A stretch of DNA of 15,002 nt, taken from NCBI GenBank assembly GCA_964646415.1, contig CAZYEL010000023.1, positions 1-15,002 of the forward strand, in the 5' to 3' direction. The notes beneath the pieces were generated by a model that was not told the DNA's origin, did no database searches, and was given only the letters and a program-made list of their open reading frames with translations. Source of the stretch: VGJV01 sp964646415. Its GTDB lineage: Bacteria; Patescibacteriota; Minisyncoccia; UBA6257; 2-01-FULL-56-20. Below are positions 1-6,409 of the stretch, piece by piece. The stretch's first letter is position 1. Each line of letters starts with the position of its first letter. Made by a program: the position numbers and the translations under genes.

Positions 1-676
<676 letters not shown>

Positions 677-911
677 TGGACTTATGTACCAGCCATCCCA
701 ATGCTGACTTCACCCATCTCCCAATGGTGGGTGGCAATTAAGTAATGCGATACAGTTTTTCGAATTTGTTGCCGGGTTTTTGTTTGCCGGTGTTTTACCT
801 GCGTGCGTACCACCCCTGCCTTCCGGCGGGATTGCGATTTTCTAAGTGTGTTGTGTACACAAAGAAAATCGTGAACATTCCGAACCCCGTACAAAAATTT
901 TCTTTAGTGAT
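677..911 (+). other. 23S-5S internal transcribed spacer with two hairpins, no tRNA
   Basis: The spacer of about 235 nt shows no tRNA cloverleaf or CCA-ended acceptor stem. It holds two clear hairpins. The first has an 8-bp stem, CACCCATC (711-718) with GGTGGGTG (726-733), and a 7-nt loop. The second has CGATTTTCT (835-843) paired with AGAAAATCG (863-871), a 2x2 internal loop, a further GTGT/ACAC stem and a 7-nt loop. Neither is followed by a T tract, so they are more likely processing stems for pre-rRNA than terminators. A C/G-rich palindromic scrap (about 811-830) resembles the repeats downstream of 5S. Small reading frames here have no coding character. Confidence 0.7.
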
Positions 912-1030
912 TTCCCGGTGCTTTAGCTTGGCATGTCCCACCTCTTCCCTTTCCGAACAGAGAAGTGAAAGTGCCAAGTCCCGATGATACTCGTCCCTTC
1001 GGGGATTGGGAAAGTAGGGCGTGCCGGGAT
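912..1030 (+). rRNA. rrf: 5S ribosomal RNA
   Basis: This is a complete 5S rRNA of about 119 nt. Helix I is formed by TCCCGGTGC (913-921) and GTGCCGGGA (1021-1029), nine pairs including two G-T wobbles. The conserved CCGAACAGAGAAGTGAAA at 952-969 matches the loop B/helix III region of bacterial 5S (E. coli CCGAACTCAGAAGTGAAA). The 3' arm, CCGATGATACT to GGGAAAGTAGGGC, matches the helix IV/V and loop E region. It follows 23S in the same orientation and is expected to be cotranscribed with it. A 36-nt segment of its 3' arm recurs about 196 nt downstream. Confidence 0.93.
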
Positions 1031-1051
1031 ATCAGTGAAGAAAATTTTTAT

Positions 1052-1096
1052 GGGGCGCAGCAGACCTGCCTGCTGGCAGGCAGGGAAGCATGCCCC
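1052..1096. repeat. Nested palindrome CCTGCCTGC/GCAGGCAGG
   Basis: A perfect 20-nt palindromic hairpin (1065-1084; 9-bp arms, 2-nt centre) sits inside an outer GGGGC (1052-1056) / GCCCC (1092-1096) stem. CCTGCC-type palindromes of this kind are, as I recall, frequent in intergenic DNA of Patescibacteria; this is from memory, not a search. There is no T tract directly after it. It could act as an RNA stabilising or terminating structure for the rRNA transcript or be a selfish REP-like repeat. Confidence 0.75.
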
Positions 1097-1123
1097 GCGT
1101 AGAGCGGCGTGGCCGCCACGCGG

Positions 1124-1166
1124 CTTTACGCCGTGAAATTGCGAAGCAATTTTCTACGGGGTGAAA
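1124..1166. repeat. Imperfect long hairpin with GAA triloop (unit A)
   Basis: The apical stem AAATTGC (1136-1142) pairs with GCAATTT (1146-1152) around a GAA triloop. A lower stem joins CCGT on the left to ACGG on the right and continues imperfectly to CTTT/AAAG-type pairs. The tail reads TACGGGGT, which recurs (as TTACGGGGT) in the neighbouring unit at 1211-1251. The shared design, an apical GCGAAGC followed by TACGGGGT, argues that the two are members of one repeat family. Confidence 0.6.
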
Positions 1167-1174
1167 GCACATAA

Positions 1175-1210
1175 TCCCGATGATACTCGTCCCTTCGGGG
1201 ATCGGGAAAG
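1175..1210 (+). repeat. 36-nt duplicate of the 5S rRNA 3' arm
   Basis: This segment matches 979-1014 inside the 5S gene over 36 nt with a single difference (T1007 in 5S, C1203 here). The match begins TCCCGATGATACTCG and ends GGGAAAG; sequence on either side is unrelated. The difference turns a G-T wobble into a G-C pair, so the outer stem TCCCGAT/ATCGGGA is perfect in the copy. It is not a second 5S gene, since helices I-III are missing. It may be a relic of a partial rRNA-operon duplication or a structural element with its own role. Confidence 0.85.
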
Positions 1211-1251
1211 CCTGCCCTGTGATCCCGCGAAGCGGGATTTTACGGGGTAGG
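1211..1251. repeat. Long hairpin with GAA triloop (unit B)
   Basis: CCTGCCCTGT (1211-1220) pairs with ACGGGGTAGG (1242-1251) over ten positions with G-T wobbles allowed. It encloses a perfect apical stem ATCCCGC (1222-1228) / GCGGGAT (1232-1238) with a GAA loop. A short run of T follows the apical stem. The apical GCGAAGC and the TTACGGGGT tail are shared with unit A. It abuts the 5S-like copy directly. Confidence 0.65.
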
Positions 1252-1280
1252 CTATGCCGGCATACAAAAGCCCGGCCGTG

Positions 1281-1316
1281 CCCTCCATAGCTTTAGCGAA
1301 GGAGGGTTTTTGTTTT
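1281..1316 (+). terminator. Rho-independent terminator downstream of the rRNA genes
   Basis: CCCTCC (1281-1286) and GGAGGG (1301-1306) form a six-pair GC-rich stem over a 14-nt loop, followed immediately by TTTTTGTTTT (1307-1316). This fits an intrinsic terminator for the rRNA operon reading rightward, before the convergent gene ending at 1364. Read on the minus strand the same segment would encode PSFAKAMEG. Similar PSFAKA strings recur, as I recall, in translated Patescibacteria sequence, so the hairpin is probably a dispersed repeat used as a terminator. Confidence 0.7.
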
Positions 1317-1342
1317 CCAAAAATACGGAACCGCAGGCGGCT

Positions 1343-1367
1343 TCCCGGCACAACGGGAGTTTCCTAT
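1343..1367 (+). terminator. Weak hairpin at the 3' end of the minus-strand gene
   Basis: TCCCG (1343-1347) and CGGGA (1354-1358) form a five-pair stem with a 6-nt loop, followed on the plus strand by a T-rich stretch. It could back up the terminator at 1281-1316 for rightward transcription. For the minus-strand gene, whose stop codon is at 1364-1366, it lies just downstream but lacks a T tract on that side. Confidence 0.3.
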
Positions 1368-3403
1368 TTTAGAATTACCTTGCGGTAGTAGTCGGTTTCG
1401 AGAATTTTTGTTGAATATTTAAATTTGTCGGCAACTATTCCGTTGATGGCTTCCTCGTATGCGGCATTTTCTTCGACTTCATTTTTCCGCGCGACAGTGG
1501 AGTTATACCTTGCTTTGTCGGTGATCCAGCTTCGGTTCAAGAACATGACGAGCGGCGGAGCATCTCCAAAGACATCGCGTCCCATCAGCAGGCGCGAGTC
1601 ATATTCGAGCCCGAACAGGTTTGAGAGCGTGGGAAGGATGTCGAGGGTAAATGCCGGTCGGTCGACCGCGATGCTCCCCAGTCCCTTTTTCCAGAGAATG
1701 AATATGCTCTTGTATATTTCGAAATTGGTTTCGAGAGTATGTCCTGCAAGTTCATCCAGAGATTTTTTGGGCAGTCCGTGGGGATAGTTATCCGGCACGA
1801 TTGCGAGAACCGTATTATCGAGCACGCCCGCGGCCTCAAGCTGTTCAAGGAGCGACTTCACCGCAAATTCCAATTCAAGATTGGCGGCGAGATATGCCTT
1901 TGCGGGATTGGAGTAGTTTGCATACGAAGAGCTTGCGACAATAGGTTCATTTTTCGCCGCCATGGTATTGCCATAAAAGTTATAGTTCATATGGCCGCTC
2001 ACGGTGATGTAGTACGCATGGAACGGAGAAGAGCTTGCGTATTCGGGAACCGTAACTTGCATCATCTCAAGGTCGGATTCCGGCCACGTTACCTTCACTT
2101 TGAGGCCGTTGCCTACCCCTTTATAGTTATATCCCAGGTTGGGAAGCGACTTATCGCGCCCATAATAGGTATAGGTATGGTCGTGGTAGGCATTAGCGAG
2201 ATAGCCGAGTTTTTTGAACTGATTGCCCAGTGCGAACGGCAGGAAGTTGGCGCTTGACCGGAGTGCGCTCCAGACGCCGGACTTCGGAAGTATTCCCATC
2301 TCCGAAACGTACTCGCCATCCGAGGTGCTTACGCCCCACAGGGGGTTATAAAAGTTATTGAACACGAAACCCTCTCGCGACAGCTTATAGAGCGTGGGAG
2401 TGAGCTCCTGGCTCACGGCATGCGGGGAAAACGACTCGGCGATCATAAATATGAGATTGTTTCCCTTAAACATTCCGGTATGCTTGTTTTTTTTTGCCGG
2501 GACAATCGAAGAGAAGTAGTTGTGCATATCGAGAAGCGTCGGGTCTTCTTCTTTCGCAATCAGATTTTCGAAGTTAATGTCCGTCATGCTGTGCGTTTTG
2601 GGAGAAGCGATTTCCGCGGCGGGGGGCGGCGTTGCGTTTCCCGCGCCGCGTGCGGCTCCGTTTTCGTTCCTTTCCTCAAACCCGAAAGCAAGCCGCGTAA
2701 GGTCGAGGCGCATGGTGGTGAGGACGCCCAGTTTTCTCATAGAAAGCTCCGGCGAAGCAAGGTTATAGTAGAGCGCGTATTGAGAGAAACTTTCCCCGCG
2801 CGTTGCGCGTACGCTCAACAGGGCAACCGCAAAACTTATGATGCAGATGAGCAGTATGCCGTACAGTGCTCGTGGCTTGGGGCGGGAGAATCGGAGCCCT
2901 TTCCCGAATAAAAGCAAAAATAGGAAGGGAATAAAAAGCAGAAAGACAGCGACAATGTTTCCAAGGATTGCCGATGCGACGATGTCCCAAAATTGCATTG
3001 CGTCTTCCGCGCCGATGAGGGAGTAGAGCGAAAGAGGGGTATGGAAGATACTATAGTACACGAGCTGTGCGCCATACATAAGAATCAGCGCCAACGTGAT
3101 AAGGGCTGCCCCCGCCTTATTTATTGTTTTGGAAAAGAGAACGGATATGAGAAAGAAAGCAGCGGCGGCGGGGAGCGCAAACAGTACGGGGAAAATGTAG
3201 TCAACCGTTATGTTTCTGAAAGTCCATAATCCGTACAAAAGCTCAAAATAAGATATGGCAACTGCGAAAAAAATAAGAAGCCCGTATCGGGACAAGAACG
3301 CATGTGGCGCCGGTTTCCCAGGCAACTGATTTTCCTCGTGTATCTGCTCGGGGGGCGTGTGAGGGTCGGGGGGGACAATATCCAATAGTTTGTTTTCTCT
3401 CAT
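1364..3403 (-). CDS. LTA-synthase-like membrane sulfatase/phosphotransferase
   Basis: The 679-residue protein has five predicted membrane spans (about 41-58, 70-90, 97-118, 143-167, 179-198) and then an extracytoplasmic alkaline-phosphatase/sulfatase-fold domain from about 310. This is the layout of lipoteichoic acid synthase (LtaS). Catalytic-site equivalents are visible: E323 in MIAESFSPHA (metal ligand), T360 in the STSDGE motif (nucleophile threonine, LtaS T300) and H471 in SGHMNY. In LtaS the last metal motif is Asp-His (DHYG); here it is D538-N539 (PDNYPHG), so the usual histidine is asparagine. The family transfers phosphoglycerol or phosphoethanolamine groups from lipids onto envelope polymers or glycans; the substrate here is unknown. 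The gene is convergent with the rRNA operon and divergent from the envelope operon. An AGGA lies 11 nt before the ATG, the nearest thing to a ribosome binding site in the window. Confidence 0.85.
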   Translation of the reverse strand: MRENKLLDIVPPDPHTPPEQIHEENQLPGKPAPHAFLSRYGLLIFFAVAISYFELLYGLWTFRNITVDYIFPVLFALPAAAAFFLISVLFSKTINKAGAALITLALILMYGAQLVYYSIFHTPLSLYSLIGAEDAMQFWDIVASAILGNIVAVFLLFIPFLFLLLFGKGLRFSRPKPRALYGILLICIISFAVALLSVRATRGESFSQYALYYNLASPELSMRKLGVLTTMRLDLTRLAFGFEERNENGAARGAGNATPPPAAEIASPKTHSMTDINFENLIAKEEDPTLLDMHNYFSSIVPAKKNKHTGMFKGNNLIFMIAESFSPHAVSQELTPTLYKLSREGFVFNNFYNPLWGVSTSDGEYVSEMGILPKSGVWSALRSSANFLPFALGNQFKKLGYLANAYHDHTYTYYGRDKSLPNLGYNYKGVGNGLKVKVTWPESDLEMMQVTVPEYASSSPFHAYYITVSGHMNYNFYGNTMAAKNEPIVASSSYANYSNPAKAYLAANLELEFAVKSLLEQLEAAGVLDNTVLAIVPDNYPHGLPKKSLDELAGHTLETNFEIYKSIFILWKKGLGSIAVDRPAFTLDILPTLSNLFGLEYDSRLLMGRDVFGDAPPLVMFLNRSWITDKARYNSTVARKNEVEENAAYEEAINGIVADKFKYSTKILETDYYRKVILK

Positions 3404-3426
3404 TTCGGAGTGGTTCCTAAAATGAA

Positions 3427-3455
3427 TGGTTATATCTAGTCTACTCTATTATAAT
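3427..3455 (+). promoter_or_regulatory. Promoter for the envelope operon, probably leaderless
   Basis: A perfect TATAAT (3450-3455) stands 17 nt after TGGTTA (3427-3432; three of six to TTGACA). The usual 7-nt distance from the -10 box places the transcription start on or within a base of the A of the ATG at 3463. The mRNA would then be leaderless. The strong -10 and weak -35 suggest either an activator or a lineage with loose -35 requirements. Confidence 0.55.
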
Positions 3456-3458
3456 CAA
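3429..3458 (-). promoter_or_regulatory. Promoter for the LTA-synthase-like gene
   Basis: On the minus strand TTGATT (3458-3453; four of six to TTGACA) is separated by 18 nt from TATAAC (3434-3429; five of six to TATAAT). Transcription would start near 3422 and give a leader of about 19 nt before the ATG at 3403. The -35 box overlaps the -10 box of the opposite promoter, so the two polymerases would compete. Confidence 0.5.
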
Positions 3459-3462
3459 TCAT

Positions 3463-4221
3463 ATGCCCCGCTTCCTAAAACAGTTCCTCTACGGCCTCCT
3501 CTATCTCGCGATTTTTGTGGGAATTCCCGTGGGGATTTATCTTGCGCTTTTGAAACCCTCGCCCACATGTTGGGACGCGGCGCAGAACGGTAGGGAGCAG
3601 GGGATTGATTGCGGCGGGAATTGCCCGCAGGTATGCATTCCCGCCACGATTCGCCCCCTTCAGGCTTTGGATGGGGCGAAAATAATTCCTGTGGACGCTT
3701 CTCATGCGAGCATGTTGGTTGAAGTGACGAATGCCAACGTAGACTACGGCGCGCCTCAATTCGGCTACGCGGTTACGTTTACCGATGAATCAGGCGCGAC
3801 TTCCACTCTCTCCGGCGTTTCGTATATTTACGGCGGCGAAGTGCGGAACTTGGCGTTCCCCAACCTTGATATATCCGGCGATTCAATCAGAGACGTTTCT
3901 GTGGCATTTTCCGTTCCGCAGTGGGTGCCGACCGATGCATGGAAACAGCCGTCGCTTCGGGTGCAGCACGCGGCGACGGAGCGCAAAGATGAGCAGCTTG
4001 TGGTGTCCGGAGAACTTGTAAATGATGACACCGTCGCATTTTCTTCTGTCGAAGTAGTCGTGCTATTTAAAGGACGGTTTGGTGAAACAGTGGGGGTGTC
4101 GCGTACTGCGATTGAAGGAGTGGCGCCCGCGGATGCGCGGACTTTTACCGTGTTTCACCCTGATGTCGCGAGCGCCGACCTTAGTGCGACGAGCGTGGCG
4201 CTTGCCGCGTTCCGACCTTAG
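3463..4221 (+). CDS. Membrane-anchored protein with DCGGxC motif and FxLYD-like domain
   Basis: This is a 252-residue protein of unknown function. It has one N-terminal membrane anchor (about 8-30), then a cysteine-rich segment with C36, C50, C54 and C58 in the pattern TCWDAAQNGREQGIDCGGNC. Two beta-rich regions follow (about 80-145 and 168-235). The second, with VSGELVNDD, SSVEVVVLF and a proline/alanine turn before TFTVF, resembles the FxLYD type of extracellular immunoglobulin-like domain. I recognise the N-x-x-E-x-x-x-DCGG-x-C motif as common in anchored Patescibacteria proteins, from memory only. The protein most likely faces outward with paired disulfides. It starts a tight operon with rodA (16-nt gap) and mltG, suggesting a role in wall synthesis or surface structure. 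The ATG lies directly after a -10 box, and no ribosome binding site is present. Confidence 0.8.
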   Translation: MPRFLKQFLYGLLYLAIFVGIPVGIYLALLKPSPTCWDAAQNGREQGIDCGGNCPQVCIPATIRPLQALDGAKIIPVDASHASMLVEVTNANVDYGAPQFGYAVTFTDESGATSTLSGVSYIYGGEVRNLAFPNLDISGDSIRDVSVAFSVPQWVPTDAWKQPSLRVQHAATERKDEQLVVSGELVNDDTVAFSSVEVVVLFKGRFGETVGVSRTAIEGVAPADARTFTVFHPDVASADLSATSVALAAFRP

Positions 4222-4237
4222 AGCCCATCTCAAAAAC

Positions 4238-5296
4238 ATGAAAGTGTTTGACCTGCGTTTCTTTGTACCGCTCGGCATTCTTCTCCTCGGCGGATTTCTT
4301 GCGATATCGAGCGTTTCGACGCATCTTTTTTTTCTCCAGCTTGCGTGGTGCGGTATCGGGGCGGCCATCTTCGCGGCGTTTTTTTTCTTTGACTGGCGGA
4401 GCATATTCAATCGCCGGTGGGTGATTCCCGCCATATATACGGTGGGAGTGGCGCTTCTCGTGTTCGTGACGTTCTTCGGCCCGGTGGTTCGCCACACGAG
4501 AAGCTGGCTTGTGGTGGGACCGCTCAACTTCCAGCCGGTGGAACTTATGAAAGTCGCGCTTATTCTTCTTTTCGCGAGTTATTTCAGCCGGCGGCATCTG
4601 GGAGTGGCGCGGTGGGGGACGCTTGCAACTTCGTTCGTGCTTTTCGCGGTGCCTGCGGCGCTCGTCGCGCTCCAGCCCGACCTGGGTTCGGGGTTCATCC
4701 TCGCCACGATTTGGTTCGGGTTCCTGCTTTTTGCAGGGCTTCCTTTCCGGCGCATCGCGCTCGCACTCGTCATTTTCGCGGTGGTGGGAGTGTATGGATG
4801 GTCGCACGTGTTGAGGGATTACCAGCGCGAGCGCATCGTGAACGTCTTTTATCCCGAGCGGAATGTGCTGGGGCTGAACTATAGTGTCACGCAGTCCAAG
4901 ATTGCCATCGGCTCGGCGGGATGGTGGGGGAAGGGATACGCCCAGGGGACACAGGTGCAGCTCGGGTTCCTCACCGAACCGACGAGCGATTTTGTTCTCG
5001 CCGCGCTTGTAGAGGAGTGGGGAGTGGCGGGCGGGCTTCTTCTTCTCGCGGCGTTTGTAGCGCTTGAGCTTTGGATTATCCGCGTGGGGCTTGTGGCGGA
5101 GCGGAATTTTGAGACGTTTGTGTGTCTCGGAACCGCGGCCATGTTTGCAATGCAGTTTCTTGTGAACGTGGGTTCCACATTGGGATTTATGCCCGTGGTC
5201 GGTCTTACGTTTCCTTTCGTAAGTTACGGTGGCTCGAGTTTGGTTGCGGATTTTACGCTTCTTGCTATTGTGAACTCCATACATTTGCGCACATAA
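4238..5296 (+). CDS. rodA: SEDS peptidoglycan glycosyltransferase RodA/FtsW
   Basis: The 352-residue polytopic protein belongs to the SEDS family, which polymerises lipid II into glycan strands together with a class B penicillin-binding protein. Family motifs appear in order: NFQPVELMK (97-105), QPDLG (146-150), YQRERI (195-200), the QSKIAIGSAGWWGKGY block (219-234), LTEPTSDF with D251 at the proposed catalytic aspartate, and FPFVSYGGSS (325-334). About ten membrane spans are expected. RodA is preferred over FtsW because of the YQRERI and SKIAIGSGG-like blocks, but the two are hard to separate and no partner PBP is nearby. The ATG at 4238 is chosen because it lies 16 nt after the upstream stop and gives a normal N-terminus. 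An in-frame extension to 4079 would overlap the preceding gene by 140 nt with a basic, non-membrane sequence. The stop lies 5 nt before mltG. Confidence 0.92.
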   Translation: MKVFDLRFFVPLGILLLGGFLAISSVSTHLFFLQLAWCGIGAAIFAAFFFFDWRSIFNRRWVIPAIYTVGVALLVFVTFFGPVVRHTRSWLVVGPLNFQPVELMKVALILLFASYFSRRHLGVARWGTLATSFVLFAVPAALVALQPDLGSGFILATIWFGFLLFAGLPFRRIALALVIFAVVGVYGWSHVLRDYQRERIVNVFYPERNVLGLNYSVTQSKIAIGSAGWWGKGYAQGTQVQLGFLTEPTSDFVLAALVEEWGVAGGLLLLAAFVALELWIIRVGLVAERNFETFVCLGTAAMFAMQFLVNVGSTLGFMPVVGLTFPFVSYGGSSLVADFTLLAIVNSIHLRT

Positions 5297-5301
5297 CCAT
5301 C

Positions 5302-6282
5302 ATGATCACTCTCGAACGCATTCGCGGAAGCCGGATCCGCGTGGGTGCGGGGATAGCGTGCGCCATTGCTGCCAGCGTTTTCCTGTGGAGTCTTATGCCG
5401 CAGGCGTGGGGCGGTGTGCCTGCACGGCCTTTTGAAGTGGCGCGAGGGGATGGTTTTCAGGAAATCGTAAGCCGGTTGCGGGACGCCGGACTTATCCGCT
5501 CGCCGTTTGCGCTCAAAGCGTATGCGTTCCTTTTTGGTACGGCGCAGACCCTTAAGCCGGGCATCTACGAACTCACGCCCTCGATGAGCGGTCCCAGGAT
5601 TTTGAATGCGCTCGTTGCGGGCGCGCGCGAAGTGCCTGTGGTGATTCCGGAGGGGAGTTCGATATACGACATTGACCGCATTCTCTCCTCGAGCCGCGTG
5701 CTGCGGGAAGGGGAGTTGGTCGCCTACGCGCTTTCCCATCGCCTGGAGGGGTATCTTTTCCCCGATACGTATAAATTGTTCGAGGGTGCATCCGTGGAGG
5801 AAGTGACGCAGAAACTCTTGGAAAATTTTGAGCGCAAAGCGCGGCCGCTCCTCCTGCGTGACGAAGCGCATACTGCGGAGAATCTTATACTTGCCTCCCT
5901 TGTGGAGCGGGAAGTTCCCGGATATGAGGACCAGCGCATAGTGGCGGGGATTTTAAAAAAGCGTCTTGCGGTAGGTATGCCGCTTCAAGTGGACGCCACG
6001 ATTTGCTATATCAAAAAAGTCCGTGCCGGGAAACCCGCCGAATGCTACCCTTTGAGCCCTCTTGACTTTGAAATTGACTCAGCCTACAATACGTACTCGC
6101 GCGTGGGGTTTCCCCCGCAGGCAATCGGGAGTCCGGGAGTCCAGGCGATTACGGCAGTGCTCGCTCCTCGCATGTCTTCCTACTGGTATTATTTGAGTGA
6201 TCCGAAGACGGGGAGGACCATCTGGAGCGAGACACTTGACGAGCAGGAGTCAAATAGGGTTAAATACCTTATAAAGAGATAA
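5302..6282 (+). CDS. mltG: Endolytic murein transglycosylase MltG
   Basis: The 326-residue protein is of the YceG/MltG family, which cleaves nascent glycan strands next to the inner membrane and is thought to end strand elongation. One membrane anchor lies at about 14-32, followed by a small LysM-like region (about 43-90) and the catalytic domain. Diagnostic motifs are LEGYLFPDTYK (148-158), LASLVERE with E202 at the catalytic glutamate (E. coli E218), MPLQVDATICY (226-236) and YNTYSRVGFPPQAIGSPG (262-279). It follows rodA by 5 nt, so synthesis and cleavage enzymes are cotranscribed. The ATG at 5302 is the only methionine that gives the membrane anchor; the longer frame to 5122 lies inside rodA. 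No ribosome binding site is visible, so translational coupling to rodA is likely. Confidence 0.94.
   Translation: MITLERIRGSRIRVGAGIACAIAASVFLWSLMPQAWGGVPARPFEVARGDGFQEIVSRLRDAGLIRSPFALKAYAFLFGTAQTLKPGIYELTPSMSGPRILNALVAGAREVPVVIPEGSSIYDIDRILSSSRVLREGELVAYALSHRLEGYLFPDTYKLFEGASVEEVTQKLLENFERKARPLLLRDEAHTAENLILASLVEREVPGYEDQRIVAGILKKRLAVGMPLQVDATICYIKKVRAGKPAECYPLSPLDFEIDSAYNTYSRVGFPPQAIGSPGVQAITAVLAPRMSSYWYYLSDPKTGRTIWSETLDEQESNRVKYLIKR
6247..6275 (+). promoter_or_regulatory. Possible promoter for rpoBC inside the mltG 3' end
   Basis: TATAAA (6270-6275) lies 17 nt after GAGTCA (6247-6252; three of six to TTGACA). It would start transcription near 6282 and give a leader of about 127 nt for rpoBC. 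The leader (6283-6409) shows no strong hairpin terminator; the best is a four-pair AGGG/CCCT stem with a 6-nt loop, then TTT, at about 6302-6318. It becomes T-rich just before the ATG. The match is weak and read-through from mltG is also possible. Confidence 0.3.
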
Positions 6283-6409
6283 GTTGTTCAGGAAGCCCAT
6301 TAGGGTCAATCCCCTTTTGGCGTCTTTCCGGCAAAGAGTCTTCGAGTCGAGTTGTGTGCCCAGGTTCCTCGTCCACTTCTTTTTCAGTCTTTAGCCAATT
6401 TATTTTTCT

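Noticed and set aside
677..911. tRNA in the 23S-5S spacer
   Set aside because: No cloverleaf, T-loop GTTCRA motif or CCA-adjacent acceptor stem could be found; the visible hairpins do not fit a tRNA.
682..987. Small ORFs on both strands in the 23S-5S spacer and 5S gene
   Set aside because: They overlap each other and the 5S gene, and their content follows from rRNA and palindromic sequence.
1154..1351. 65-codon minus-strand ORF containing PSFAKAMEG
   Set aside because: It is assembled from hairpin repeats and the terminator, so the peptide string is a translated repeat rather than a gene.
4079..4237. N-terminal extension of rodA to an earlier in-frame ATG
   Set aside because: It would overlap the upstream gene by over 140 nt and add an Arg-rich stretch not found in SEDS proteins.
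4181..5284. 367-codon antisense ORF opposite rodA
   Set aside because: The product is an extremely basic Lys/Arg/His-rich sequence complementary to membrane-protein codons, and the opposite strand is a clear SEDS protein.
5122..5301. Extended start for mltG within rodA
   Set aside because: The extension lies within the conserved C-terminal rodA sequence; the ATG at 5302 gives the standard membrane anchor.
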